DNA from: Candidatus Eiseniibacteriota bacterium
GTDB lineage: Bacteria; Orphanbacterota; Orphanbacteria; Orphanbacterales; Orphanbacteraceae
DNA: 64,000 bases
Assembly (NCBI GenBank): GCA_024276995.1
Contig: JAJRWB010000001.1
Span: 212,993-276,992 of the forward strand
Reading direction: 5' to 3'
Shown here: piece after piece, positions 1 through 8,270 of the stretch
How positions within the stretch are numbered: position 1 is the stretch's first letter
Layout of the letters: every line of letters begins with the position of its first letter
Position numbers and translations under genes: made by a program
Notes under the pieces: model-generated
Databases searched by the model: none
What the model was told of the DNA's origin: nothing
The model's input: only the letters and a program-made list of their open reading frames with translations

Positions 1-1
1 T

Positions 2-91
2 CATGCCATCGCGGAAAGGGGGAAGAAGATGCTCCCCCTGCTCGCGCGGGGCGCGCGGCGATCGCCGGCCGCGGGCCGCTACGCCCACTGA
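2..91 (+). CDS. C-terminal tail of an unidentified gene (5' end outside window)
   Basis: An open frame enters from the left edge and ends at TGA 89-91, giving 29 residues that finish in 'PAAGRYAH'. The tail is basic and too short for family recognition. It ends 12 bases before the TTG start of engB on the same strand, so it is probably the first visible member of the engB-aminotransferase-purA operon. It could also be chance coding, because only about 90 bases are visible. Confidence 0.4.
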   Translation, partial: HAIAERGKKMLPLLARGARRSPAAGRYAH

Positions 92-103
92 AACGAGAGA
101 CTG

Positions 104-685
104 TTGAAATCGCTCGCCCTCGAATTCGACCGTTCCGCGGGTTCTCTCGGTCGCCTGCCGGGCGGGAATCGCCCGGAGATCGCCCTTCTGGGACGGTCGA
201 ACGTGGGAAAATCTTCCCTTCTGAATTGTCTTGCCGGAAGGAAGCGTCTCGCCCGCACGAGCAACACGCCGGGAAGAACGCAGGCTCTCAATTTCTACAC
301 TTCCAGCAGTTTCGCCGTCGTCGATCTTCCGGGATACGGCTACGCGAAGGTGCCCGAGTCGGTGCGTAGAAGCTGGAAGAGCCTGGTGGAAGGGTATCTC
401 GTGAAGAGGGAGGCGCTGAGCGCCGCCGTGCTGATTCTCGATGCTCGTCGCGTCCCTTCGCCGCTCGATGCACTGATGCTGCGGTGGTTGAGAGGGAGGG
501 GAATCGAATATGTCGTGGTGGTCACCAAGACGGACAAGATGAAGCGTGGGGAACTCTCCCGCTCGCTCATGACGATCGGGAAGGAACTCGAACTCGATGG
601 AGACCGCATAGTGACCTTCTCGGCGAAAACGGGACTCGGCAAGGATCGGATGATCGGCTGGTTCCTCGAACAGGGGAAAAAATGA
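104..685 (+). CDS. engB: Ribosome biogenesis GTP-binding protein EngB/YsxC
   Basis: 193-residue TRAFAC-class GTPase, normal length for the family, which acts in late assembly of the large ribosomal subunit. All GTPase motifs are visible: G1 'GRSNVGKSS' near residue 30, G2 threonine in 'NTPGRTQ', G3 'DLPGYG', G4 'TKTDK' near 145 and G5 'SAKTG' near 175. The start is TTG at 104; the N-terminus 'MKSLALEF' fits family members. Its TGA overlaps the ATG of the next gene (ATGA, 682-685), so translation is probably coupled. Confidence 0.96.
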   Translation: MKSLALEFDRSAGSLGRLPGGNRPEIALLGRSNVGKSSLLNCLAGRKRLARTSNTPGRTQALNFYTSSSFAVVDLPGYGYAKVPESVRRSWKSLVEGYLVKREALSAAVLILDARRVPSPLDALMLRWLRGRGIEYVVVVTKTDKMKRGELSRSLMTIGKELELDGDRIVTFSAKTGLGKDRMIGWFLEQGKK

Positions 686-1812
686 AAAATCGCTTGTACA
701 CTCCCGGGCCAACGGCGGTGCCCCCCGAAGTGCTTCGGGCTCTCGGAGGGGAGGCGCTCCATCACAGGACGGACGAGTTCCGGGCGCTTTCGGAAGAGGT
801 TCTTGACGGCCTTCGTTACGTCTTTCGCACGCAAAGGGAGGTGCTCGTCCTCACGTCATCCGGTACCGGCGCCCTCGAGGCGGCGGTGGCCGGCCTCTTC
901 CGCCGCGGAGAGAAGGTGGCGGTGGTGGCTGCGGGGAAGTTCGGTGTTCGTTGGGGGGAGATCGCTCGGGCGTATGCCCTCGATACGGCGGTGTTCGATG
1001 TCGAGTGGGGGAACGCCGCCGACCCGGATGCTTTCGGGGCATGGCTTGAGAAACAGGGTGAGGTGAAGGGCGTACTCCTTACCCATTGCGAAACATCGAC
1101 GGGCACGCTTCATGATGTGCGCCGCCTGGCCGAGGAGGCGCGGAAGATAGGCGCCCTGACGATCGTCGACGGCATCACTTCGGTGGGGGTCCATGAGCTT
1201 CTCCCCGACCGCTGGGGTATCGACGTGGTCGTCGGCGGGTCGCAGAAGGCGTTCATGTCCCCCCCGGGACTGGCATTTCTCACTTTGTCCGGAAGCGCGT
1301 GGTCGGCGGCGGAGCGTTCCGACCTTCCGAAGTACTATTTCTCCCTCCTGAAGGCGCGCGAATCGGCGAAGAAGGGCTCGACCCCCTTCACCCCCGCCGT
1401 ACCGCTCTACGCCGGGCTCCGGGCGGCTCTGGCGCGGATCCGCAGCGAGGGTCTCGAGGCGGTCATCGCCCGCCACGGGAAACTCGCCCGCATGGTGCGG
1501 GCGGGGGTGGAAGCGATCGGCCTCGAGCTGTTCAGCCGTGTCCCCGCCGACGGCCTCACCGCCGTCCGGGCGCCGGAGGGGATCGACGTGGGACGGCTCA
1601 GGACACTCTTGGCGGAGCGACACGGGATCCGGATCGCCGGCGGCCAGGAACGCCTGAAGGGGAAGATCTTCCGCATCGGCCACATGGGCTACTACGACGA
1701 AGCGGATATCTATGCCGTTCTCGGCGCCCTCGAGTCGATGCTTCACAGCCTCGGTCACCGCTTCACGGCCGGCGCGGCCGTCGCCGCCGCCCGAAAGAAC
1801 GAGGAGGAGTGA
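682..1812 (+). CDS. Class-V pyridoxal-phosphate aminotransferase (alanine-glyoxylate / serine-pyruvate type)
   Basis: 376 residues beginning 'MKNRLYTPGPTAVPPEV', the typical opening of the AGT/SPT branch of fold-type I PLP aminotransferases. The PLP-binding lysine is in 'VVGGSQKAFMSPPG' (about residue 190), and 'DGITSVG' supplies the conserved Asp that contacts the pyridine ring. The open frame extends further upstream, but the ATG at 682 overlaps the engB stop and matches family N-termini. The stop overlaps the purA ATG at 1812. The family covers alanine-glyoxylate, serine-glyoxylate and serine-pyruvate transamination; the substrate cannot be assigned from sequence. Confidence 0.88.
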   Translation: MKNRLYTPGPTAVPPEVLRALGGEALHHRTDEFRALSEEVLDGLRYVFRTQREVLVLTSSGTGALEAAVAGLFRRGEKVAVVAAGKFGVRWGEIARAYALDTAVFDVEWGNAADPDAFGAWLEKQGEVKGVLLTHCETSTGTLHDVRRLAEEARKIGALTIVDGITSVGVHELLPDRWGIDVVVGGSQKAFMSPPGLAFLTLSGSAWSAAERSDLPKYYFSLLKARESAKKGSTPFTPAVPLYAGLRAALARIRSEGLEAVIARHGKLARMVRAGVEAIGLELFSRVPADGLTAVRAPEGIDVGRLRTLLAERHGIRIAGGQERLKGKIFRIGHMGYYDEADIYAVLGALESMLHSLGHRFTAGAAVAAARKNEEE

Positions 1813-3062
1813 TGCCCGCCACGGTGGTGCTCGGCATGCAGTGGGGCGACGAGGGGAAGGGGAAGGTGATCGACCTTCTCGCCGGCGATGCGTCGTGGGC
1901 CGTCCGGTTCCAGGGGGGGGCGAACGCCGGGCATACGGTGAAGAGACGGGGCGAGAAATTCGCCCTCCACCTCCTCCCTTCCGGCGCCGTTCGCAAAAAC
2001 GTCCGATGCGGTCTCGGTTGGGGGATGGTGATCGATCCCGATCAGCTGATCGGTGAAATCGAACAACTCGAGGAGATGGGGATCGAAATCCGTTCGCGGT
2101 TGCTGATCAGTCCTCGTGCCGCCTTCGTTCTCCCATGCCATGCGGCGCGCGATGCCGCCGAAGAGAGCCGGCGCTCGGGAGAGACGATCGGGACGACCGG
2201 CCGGGGGATCGGCCCGGCGTACGAAGATCGTACCGGCCGGCGGGCGCTCCTCCTCGCGTCGCTTCTCGACGAGGACGGGAAGAAGAGGTTCGACGCGGCG
2301 CAGGCCGGAGCAGGCGACGATGCGGTGGTGAGCGACGCGGCATGGAACCGGTGGCGCGAAACGATCGGACCTCTTCTCGGCGACTGCGCGGCCGCCGTCC
2401 ACGGCGCCCTCGCGAAGGGAGAACGAGTGCTTCTCGAAGGGGCACAAGGGACGCATCTCGATCTTTTCGCCGGCACCTACCCTTTCGTCACTTCCTCGAG
2501 CACCCTCGCCGGTTCGGCGTGTGTCGGGGCCGGCGTCGGACCGACGGCGATCGATACCGTTGCCGGCGTCGCGAAGGCCTACACGACGCGGGTCGGGAAC
2601 GGACCGTTTCCCACGGAGGCGGCCGGGAAAGACGCCGACCGACTCCGGACGAAGGGGTTCGAGGTGGGCACCACCACGGGGCGTCCCCGGCGTTGCGGGT
2701 GGCTCGATCTCCCCCTCCTCCGCTCGTCGGTGATGTGGAACGGCGTGACGGAGATCGCCCTCACGAAGCTCGATGTTCTTTCGGGAATGAAGGAGATCCC
2801 CGTGGCGGTGGCGTACGAGGAGAGCGGCGGGACGATCGACACGGTGCCCCCCTCGCCCGGCGCGCTCGGCCGCGTGCGACCCATCTATGAGATGTGGCCC
2901 GGCTGGGAAGAGTTCCCATCCGATGTGTCGAGGTTCGAGGATCTTCCGTCGTCGGCACGCCGCTACGTGAGAAAAACGGCCGGTTCGCTCGGTGTTCCGG
3001 TGACCCTCGTTTCCATCGGCGCCGACCGGAAGGCGTCGATCCGGTGCCGCATCGATCCGTGA
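1812..3062 (+). CDS. purA: Adenylosuccinate synthetase
   Basis: 416 residues. The enzyme joins IMP and aspartate with GTP hydrolysis, the first committed step to AMP. Visible signatures are the N-terminal 'QWGDEGKGK' loop, 'GGANAGHTV' with the catalytic His, 'GTTGRGIGPAYEDR', 'VGNGPFPTE' and 'TTTGRPRRCGWLD'. The ATG chosen shares its A with the TGA of the aminotransferase gene. It ends about 70 bp before tRNA-Lys. Length and motif order are complete, so it should be functional. Confidence 0.97.
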   Translation: MPATVVLGMQWGDEGKGKVIDLLAGDASWAVRFQGGANAGHTVKRRGEKFALHLLPSGAVRKNVRCGLGWGMVIDPDQLIGEIEQLEEMGIEIRSRLLISPRAAFVLPCHAARDAAEESRRSGETIGTTGRGIGPAYEDRTGRRALLLASLLDEDGKKRFDAAQAGAGDDAVVSDAAWNRWRETIGPLLGDCAAAVHGALAKGERVLLEGAQGTHLDLFAGTYPFVTSSSTLAGSACVGAGVGPTAIDTVAGVAKAYTTRVGNGPFPTEAAGKDADRLRTKGFEVGTTTGRPRRCGWLDLPLLRSSVMWNGVTEIALTKLDVLSGMKEIPVAVAYEESGGTIDTVPPSPGALGRVRPIYEMWPGWEEFPSDVSRFEDLPSSARRYVRKTAGSLGVPVTLVSIGADRKASIRCRIDP

Positions 3063-3085
3063 CGGCGCCGCGGCGAAGGAGGCGG

Positions 3086-3114
3086 TTGCTTTCTTCCCGC
3101 TCCCCCCTTACAAT
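3086..3114 (+). promoter_or_regulatory. Sigma-70-type promoter of tRNA-Lys
   Basis: TTGCTT (3086-3091) and TACAAT (3109-3114) are separated by exactly 17 bases. The 5' end of the tRNA lies 17 bases after the -10 box. This is the best housekeeping promoter match noticed in the window. The purA stop is 23 bases upstream, so the tRNA can be transcribed independently. Confidence 0.7.
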
Positions 3115-3131
3115 ATCACTCGGTTTTCAAC

Positions 3132-3204
3132 GGGCCGTTAGCTCAGTCGGTAGAGCACCTGCCTTTTAAGCAGGCTGTCGCAGGTTCGATCCCTGCACGG
3201 CTCA
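3132..3204 (+). tRNA. tRNA-Lys (anticodon TTT)
   Basis: A 73-nt cloverleaf. The acceptor arms GGGCCGT and ACGGCTC pair over seven positions with one G-T wobble. The D-arm is 'GCTCAGTCGGTAGAGC', the anticodon stem CCTGC/GCAGG encloses a loop with TTT, and the T-arm is 'GCAGGTTCGATCCCTGC'. The discriminator base is A and the 3' CCA is not encoded. It is the only RNA gene seen in the window and separates the + strand housekeeping genes from the - strand flagellar locus. Confidence 0.97.
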
Positions 3205-3250
3205 CTTCCCCGGAAGGATGATAGGCGGCCCGTCCGGCGGCGGCCGGGAT

Positions 3251-4147
3251 TCAGCGAAGTTGGCTCATGAACCGGTCCGCCTCGTTGCGAAGGTCCTGCA
3301 CTTCCCCGACGAGCGCGAGGAACTCCCCCTCTTCGAGATCGAAGGCGCTCATCGTCGCGGTGATGATCGACTCCTTCGTTTCCGGCCGCAGCTCGCTGCC
3401 GGCGAGAAGGGTGAGATTGTTCCCCATGACGATCGTCTTCCTGAAGTCGTCCCGCTCTCCTTCCCACTCACTGTTCGGTTCACCTCCGTCGTCCGCCGGG
3501 CCGAGCGCGTCGAGGGTGTGGTGTTCGCACGCCTCGCGGATCTTCTCGGGGAGTCCCCAGTGGTCGCACAGCAGCGATCCGATCCAGCTGCTCGAGGGTT
3601 GATCGAGTTCTCTTTCCGACTCGCTGAACAGGCAGAGATTCTCTTCGCGATGTTTCCGGATCACGCCGTAGTGATCGGGAAAGTACTTCACGTAGATCAG
3701 CTTGCCGATGTCGTGGAGCATCGCCGCCGACCAGAGATCCTCTCTCGAAAGATGGGGAAGATAACGGTTCGCCAGGTGGCGCGCCGTGATCGCCGTGTAG
3801 AAGGAATGATGCCAGAACGCCGTGAGTTCGTCCTTCTCCCGGATCGACAGCGTGTTGATCACCGAGAGAGAAAGGACCATGCGATAGACTTCGTTGTATC
3901 CGAGAAAGGCGATGGCGAACCGCGCCTTGGTGATTTCCTTCGGCAATCCGTAGTACGCGGAGTTCACCACCTTGAGAACCTGCGCCAGAAGGGCCGGATC
4001 GCTGCTGATCAGGTCGGCCACCTCGCCGATGTCGGCGCTGTCGTCGCTCATGAGCGTCTGCACCTGGCCCACCACCTCGGGGAGCGCCGGCAGCGTGCAG
4101 TGCTGGCGGAGGAAATTCTTCGGATCAATTTCGAGCTGTGCGAGCAT
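3251..4147 (-). CDS. HDOD-domain signalling protein
   Basis: 298 residues dominated by an HDOD domain. The N-terminal part has 'LPALPEVV' and 'ISSDPALLAQVLKVVNSAYYG', the typical HDOD signature. An HD-like motif 'MLHDIGKLIY' lies near residue 170 and 'CEHHTLDALG' further on. HDOD proteins are regulatory relatives of HD hydrolases, usually without known catalysis. ATG 4147 overlaps the TGA of the upstream kinase (TGATG); a GTG one codon earlier is an alternative. It is the last gene of an HDOD-kinase-HDOD trio after motB, so a role in motility or stress signalling is inferred. Confidence 0.88.
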   Translation of the reverse strand: MLAQLEIDPKNFLRQHCTLPALPEVVGQVQTLMSDDSADIGEVADLISSDPALLAQVLKVVNSAYYGLPKEITKARFAIAFLGYNEVYRMVLSLSVINTLSIREKDELTAFWHHSFYTAITARHLANRYLPHLSREDLWSAAMLHDIGKLIYVKYFPDHYGVIRKHREENLCLFSESERELDQPSSSWIGSLLCDHWGLPEKIREACEHHTLDALGPADDGGEPNSEWEGERDDFRKTIVMGNNLTLLAGSELRPETKESIITATMSAFDLEEGEFLALVGEVQDLRNEADRFMSQLR

Positions 4148-5775
4148 CACTTCTCACTCCTGTTGGATAGCGGGCCGTCCCGGTCCGGTTCGTCGCCGGC
4201 TCTTTCGATTGGAGGGCCGATCTCCCCGGGAAGGCGGATGACGAATTCCGTTCCCCCCTGCGCGGGGCGGTGGACGAGAATCTCACCGCCGTGCTCCTCG
4301 ACGATCTTGCGGGTCACCGCCAGACCGAGACCGGTTCCCTTCGATCCTTTCGTCGTGAAGAGAGCGTCGAAGAGATGGGGCATATCGTTGTCGGCGATGC
4401 CGGGTCCGTCGTCTCTCACCGAAACGGTCACGGCCCCGCGGGCATCGGTCCCGCCGGTCGAAATCGTCACCGTTCCCCCTCCTTCCATCGCTTCGACGGC
4501 GTTGGTCAGGAGATTGGCGACGCAGCGGAAGATTCCGGCGGAGTCGATCGGAACGGTTCCGATCCGGTCGTCGAGATCGAGGACGAACCGGACATCCTTC
4601 TCCTTCGCAAGGCGCTCGTTCGCTTCGACAGCCTCGCCGATCAGCGAGTTGACGTCGACCGGTTCACGCCGGGGGGTCCGTGTCATGGAGAATTCGAGCA
4701 TATCGAGCACCAGCGTGGAGACCCTCTCCATCGCCTGCTCGAGCACGGGATACGATTCGACGACGCGACCGAGGTCCTTCTTTTCCACTCCCGATCGGAG
4801 AAGGTACATGCCCGCCTGCATGGCGTGAAGCATGTTCCGAATATCGTGGGAGAGGCCGGCCATCACCTGGCCCGTGACCGCCTGTCTCTCCTTCCGGACC
4901 GCTTCGGCGTGGAGGGCCGCGTTGTCGACGCTGATGGCGGCGAGATGGCAGAGTCTTTCGGCGATCTCGAGGTAGGGCGAATCGTACGACGTCACCTTGG
5001 GGTTCGCCGTGGCCACCACGCCGAGAACGCGGTCTCCGTTTCGCAGTGGAAGAACGAGCAGCGATCGAAGCTCCACGTCGCGCCATGGGTCGGGCAGACC
5101 GCCGAGATCGGGGTCGTGCAGGATGAGCGGTTCCCCGGCCTCCGCCACCGTTTCGCACACCGGTGTCCCGTCGAGACGAATGCAATCGGCCACCTCCCGC
5201 GGAAGGCCGAGGATCACCGGGTTGGTGAAGTCCGATTCGTCACGGAGCATCACGAGACCGACATCGCTTCCCACCACGCGAAGCACCTGTTCGAGGAGGC
5301 GGGCGAGAACGAAATCTCTGTCGAAACTTCCGGCGATGGCGCTGATGTCCCCGAGCATCTCCGACCCGAGCCGGCGCTCCGCGCACTCGATCTCTTCTTG
5401 CTTCCACAGCTGCAGCTTGGTCATCGCCGCGCCGATGTGGACGGAGAGGATCCCGGCTTCGTCCTCTTCCACCCGCGAACCGGGCGCGACGAGAAGGTGA
5501 CCGATGACCTCCTTGCGGAACGAAAGGTCGATCGTCTTCCACGATACGCCGACGGCGTCGTTTTCCCCCGACACGGTCCGAACGTGGCGTCCGGCGCCCG
5601 CGAGGTAGGGGCGCCCTCCGGACGGCCCGCGAACCGATTCACGGATCTGCCACTCCACCGGGCCGAAGAGCTGTTCGATCAGTTCCCCGCACGCCTCGCC
5701 CAGTTCCCTTGTGTCGAGAGCTCCATGGAGGCGCTCCAGCGGCCGGGAGAGGTCGAGAATCGTCTGGTTCGTCAT
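4147..5775 (-). CDS. GAF-domain sensor histidine kinase
   Basis: 542 residues with no transmembrane segment, so probably cytoplasmic. A GAF-like sensor region covers about residues 150-300 ('LVLPLRNGDRVLGVV'). The HisKA box 'MAGLSHDIRNMLHAMQ' near 320 keeps the phospho-accepting His. The HATPase domain has an N-box 'NLLTNAVEAM', G1 'DDGPGIADND' and G2 'GSKGTGLGLAV'. ATG 5775 overlaps the stop of the upstream HDOD gene (ATGA), and its own stop overlaps the downstream HDOD gene. It has no adjacent response regulator; three lie at 56-59 kb. Confidence 0.9.
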   Translation of the reverse strand: MTNQTILDLSRPLERLHGALDTRELGEACGELIEQLFGPVEWQIRESVRGPSGGRPYLAGAGRHVRTVSGENDAVGVSWKTIDLSFRKEVIGHLLVAPGSRVEEDEAGILSVHIGAAMTKLQLWKQEEIECAERRLGSEMLGDISAIAGSFDRDFVLARLLEQVLRVVGSDVGLVMLRDESDFTNPVILGLPREVADCIRLDGTPVCETVAEAGEPLILHDPDLGGLPDPWRDVELRSLLVLPLRNGDRVLGVVATANPKVTSYDSPYLEIAERLCHLAAISVDNAALHAEAVRKERQAVTGQVMAGLSHDIRNMLHAMQAGMYLLRSGVEKKDLGRVVESYPVLEQAMERVSTLVLDMLEFSMTRTPRREPVDVNSLIGEAVEANERLAKEKDVRFVLDLDDRIGTVPIDSAGIFRCVANLLTNAVEAMEGGGTVTISTGGTDARGAVTVSVRDDGPGIADNDMPHLFDALFTTKGSKGTGLGLAVTRKIVEEHGGEILVHRPAQGGTEFVIRLPGEIGPPIERAGDEPDRDGPLSNRSEK

Positions 5776-6749
5776 CGTCCTCCTCCCAGGCTGGTGTAAA
5801 GCTCCTCGGCGCGGCACGCTTTTTCGGAGAAGCCGTCGAGAAGATCGTGGAACTCGGCGGAGGTGAGGCCGAACGTTTCGAGGATCGCCGCTTCCCTCCC
5901 GGTTCTCTCATCCGGCGCCGTCAAGCCGGTGCCGAGCCGCTCGGCGCCGACATTCGCCAGCGCCACCATGTTCACTTCGCGGGAGAACTCGTCGGGTGCC
6001 CCCGCCCATCGGTGGTGCCGCGCGATGCACTGCGTGGTAACCTCGGCGAGGCGCCACGCGCGCGCGATGCGCTCGCCCACGGAGGCATGATTGTGGCCGC
6101 AGAGACTCTCCTCCCACTCCTCGATGTCGGGGCCGTCGTCGGAGCGGAAGGCCGTTTCCGTTCGCGAGGCGCCCTCCCGGTCGAGAAGCCGCGCAAGAAC
6201 GATCTTCCCGATATCGTGGAGGAGTCCGCCGGCGAAGACGACGTCCTGCTCGTGGTTCATCCACCCCGCCTCCTGGGCGAGACGGCGGGCGAGTTCGGCG
6301 GTGACGTAGGAATGCATCCACAATCCGCCTTTCACCATTCCGTAGACCCCCACTTCCTGGCCGAGAAACTTGAGCGTCGCCGCCGCCATGGCGAGACTCT
6401 TCACCGTCTGCTGGCCGAGCATCACCACCGCCTGCTGCACCGACGTGACCGGAAGCCGGGGGCTGTAGAAAGCGGAGTTCGCGAGCCGGAGGAGCCTGGC
6501 GGTGAGTACCGGGTCTTTCTCGACGCACTCCTTGAGATCCTTCGCGGCCGAAGTATCGCTGCTCGTCAGGCCGATCAACTCGGAGAGGATCGTTGGGAAG
6601 GCGGGTAGGTGGCGGATCCGCCGTTCGATCTCCGAGTCGATCTTCCGGCGTCGAACCTCGGGGACGCCGCGGGGCGCCACGTCGATGCCGCCGCCCTCCT
6701 CCTCGAAGGGCCCCCCTCTCCCGCGAATCCAGATCGGTTTCTGCGGCAT
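5772..6749 (-). CDS. HDOD-domain signalling protein (second copy)
   Basis: 325 residues. A 45-residue low-complexity N-terminus precedes an HDOD domain with 'HLPAFPTILSELI', 'VEKDPVLTARLLRLANSAFY' and 'AVVMLGQQTVKSLAMA'. An HD-like motif 'GGLLHDIGKIVLARLLD' and 'IARHHRW' follow. It is a paralogue of the HDOD protein two genes downstream and is translationally coupled to the kinase between them. It starts 38 bp after the second motB-like gene, so it may be transcribed with the motor genes. Function is inferred only from family and context. Confidence 0.88.
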   Translation of the reverse strand: MPQKPIWIRGRGGPFEEEGGGIDVAPRGVPEVRRRKIDSEIERRIRHLPAFPTILSELIGLTSSDTSAAKDLKECVEKDPVLTARLLRLANSAFYSPRLPVTSVQQAVVMLGQQTVKSLAMAAATLKFLGQEVGVYGMVKGGLWMHSYVTAELARRLAQEAGWMNHEQDVVFAGGLLHDIGKIVLARLLDREGASRTETAFRSDDGPDIEEWEESLCGHNHASVGERIARAWRLAEVTTQCIARHHRWAGAPDEFSREVNMVALANVGAERLGTGLTAPDERTGREAAILETFGLTSAEFHDLLDGFSEKACRAEELYTSLGGGR

Positions 6750-6787
6750 CGATCCTCTCCCGGCGCTTCGAGCGCTCTTCGTTCTAT

Positions 6788-7495
6788 CTATTCATCGACC
6801 AGATCAAGGCGGATCTCCACCCGTCTGTTCAGAATCCGGTGCGCTTCGTCGTCGTTCGGGTAGATCGGGCGGGAGGAACCGTAACCGACCGCTTTCAGAC
6901 GTTCCCCCGGGACGCCGCGCGATTCGAGGTAGCGAACCACCTCCACCGCGCGCGCCACCGACAGATCCCAGTTCGACGGGAAGCGGGACGTGTGGATCGG
7001 AAGGTCATCGGTGTGGCCCGCCACCTCCGCCTTCGCCGACCAATCGTTGATCAGTGAGGCGATTTCGTCGAGCACGGGGGAAGCTTCGCGGGTGAAGTCG
7101 GTTTCCCCCGGCGCGAAGAGGATCAAGCTGCCGAGGATCAGCTCGAGTCCCCCGTCGACGACGGCGACCTCCACCATGCCCGGCAGCTTCTCTCCCACGA
7201 TTTCATCGATCGTCTTCTCCACGGCGGCCGCTTCTTCCCTCGCCTTCGCCGGGTCGCCCCGGAAGGGGAGCACGCCCGAGCCTTCCTCGCCCACCATGCT
7301 CGACTGCCTGGCATACTTGAGAAGCGAGAAGGCGCCCTTCACCGAGCCGATCGCCTCCCGGAAACGGGGATCGTCGATCTGCGCGAGGGAGACCATGATC
7401 ACCATGAAGCAAAGGAGAAGGAGCATCAGCGCGATGAAGGTCATCTCGAACGACTCGTCCGCTCCGAGAAAGATCTTTTTCGTCTTCTCCGCCAA
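6788..7495 (-). CDS. motB2: MotB-like stator protein lacking the transmembrane Asp
   Basis: 235 residues from TTG 7495, four bases after the stop of the first motB; an upstream extension would overlap that gene by about 50 bp. One transmembrane helix at residues 17-38 ('MTFIALMLLLLCFMVIMVS') is followed by a periplasmic region and a C-terminal OmpA/MotB peptidoglycan-binding domain ('GHTDDLPI', 'NWDLSVARAVEVVRYL', 'RILNRRVEIRL'). Aligned to canonical MotB 'YADLMTLLLCFF', the proton-carrying Asp is replaced by Ala ('FIALMLLLLCFM'). It may form a mixed stator with the first MotB or serve as a structural partner. Confidence 0.82.
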   Translation of the reverse strand: MAEKTKKIFLGADESFEMTFIALMLLLLCFMVIMVSLAQIDDPRFREAIGSVKGAFSLLKYARQSSMVGEEGSGVLPFRGDPAKAREEAAAVEKTIDEIVGEKLPGMVEVAVVDGGLELILGSLILFAPGETDFTREASPVLDEIASLINDWSAKAEVAGHTDDLPIHTSRFPSNWDLSVARAVEVVRYLESRGVPGERLKAVGYGSSRPIYPNDDEAHRILNRRVEIRLDLVDE

Positions 7496-7499
7496 TTCT

Positions 7500-8270
7500 T
7501 TACCCCGGAAGTCCCGTGTCGTGATCCCTGAAATTGAGCAGAATATCGACACGGCGGTTCAGCCGCCGCTCCCGCTCGGTGCGGTTCGGCGCGCGGGGGG
7601 CGTACTCGCCGCACGCCACCGCGCGAATCGACGAAGAGCCGATGCCTTGGCTTTCGAGAAACCGCACGATTGCCGCGGCGCGCGCGCCGGAAAGCTCCCA
7701 GTTCGACGGCCACCGCCCTCCCGCGACCGGGATATTATCGGTATGCCCCTCGACGCGGATGTCGCACGGTCGCGCGCGGCCCACCGCGGCGATCGCCCTG
7801 AGGAAGGGGTAGCTCGCCGGTGTCGGCTCGGCCATGCCCAATCCGAACATGATCGGATCGGAGAAGCGGAAGAGGACGCCCTCCTCGGTCGCCTCGACGG
7901 AGAGCTGGTCGATGTCGTGCCGCTCCTGTGCGAGGTCGATCACGTCGTTGATCCGGCTCTCCACCTCGGCGCGCTGCTCCGGCGTCATGGAAAAGGGGTT
8001 GGTGAAGAGGGGAACGACTGCGTTGTACGCGGGGAGCGACCCGTCGCCCGCGCTCCGGTAAAGGCTCATCTTGGTCCCTCCGGCGAGGACGGAAAGCATC
8101 TTCTTTAGGGCCGGGTTCTTCGTCGGCTCCCACTTGCCCGGCTGGTAGGTGCACGAACCGTAGATCAGGCAGTAGAAAGTGAAAAGGAGCGTGGCGAGAT
8201 CGGCGAACGTGGCGAGCCACGAGGCGCTCTCTTCCTGGATGATCTCGACCTTCTTCTTCTCCGAGGCCAT
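7500..8270 (-). CDS. motB: Flagellar motor stator protein MotB
   Basis: 256 residues. The single transmembrane helix begins 'SWLATFADLATLLFTFYC' and keeps the Asp needed for ion flow (about residue 25). The C-terminal OmpA-like peptidoglycan-anchoring domain has 'EGHTDNIPV', 'NWELSGARAAAIVRFL' and 'RRLNRRVDILL'. ATG 8270 overlaps the last base of the motA stop; GTG 8273 is an alternative. Together with MotA it forms the torque-generating stator. A second MotB-like gene follows after four bases. Confidence 0.93.
   Translation of the reverse strand: MASEKKKVEIIQEESASWLATFADLATLLFTFYCLIYGSCTYQPGKWEPTKNPALKKMLSVLAGGTKMSLYRSAGDGSLPAYNAVVPLFTNPFSMTPEQRAEVESRINDVIDLAQERHDIDQLSVEATEEGVLFRFSDPIMFGLGMAEPTPASYPFLRAIAAVGRARPCDIRVEGHTDNIPVAGGRWPSNWELSGARAAAIVRFLESQGIGSSSIRAVACGEYAPRAPNRTERERRLNRRVDILLNFRDHDTGLPG

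Noticed and set aside
3205-3250. G/C-rich sequence between tRNA-Lys and the HDOD gene as a bidirectional terminator
   Set aside because: No convincing uninterrupted stem or T-run could be drawn.
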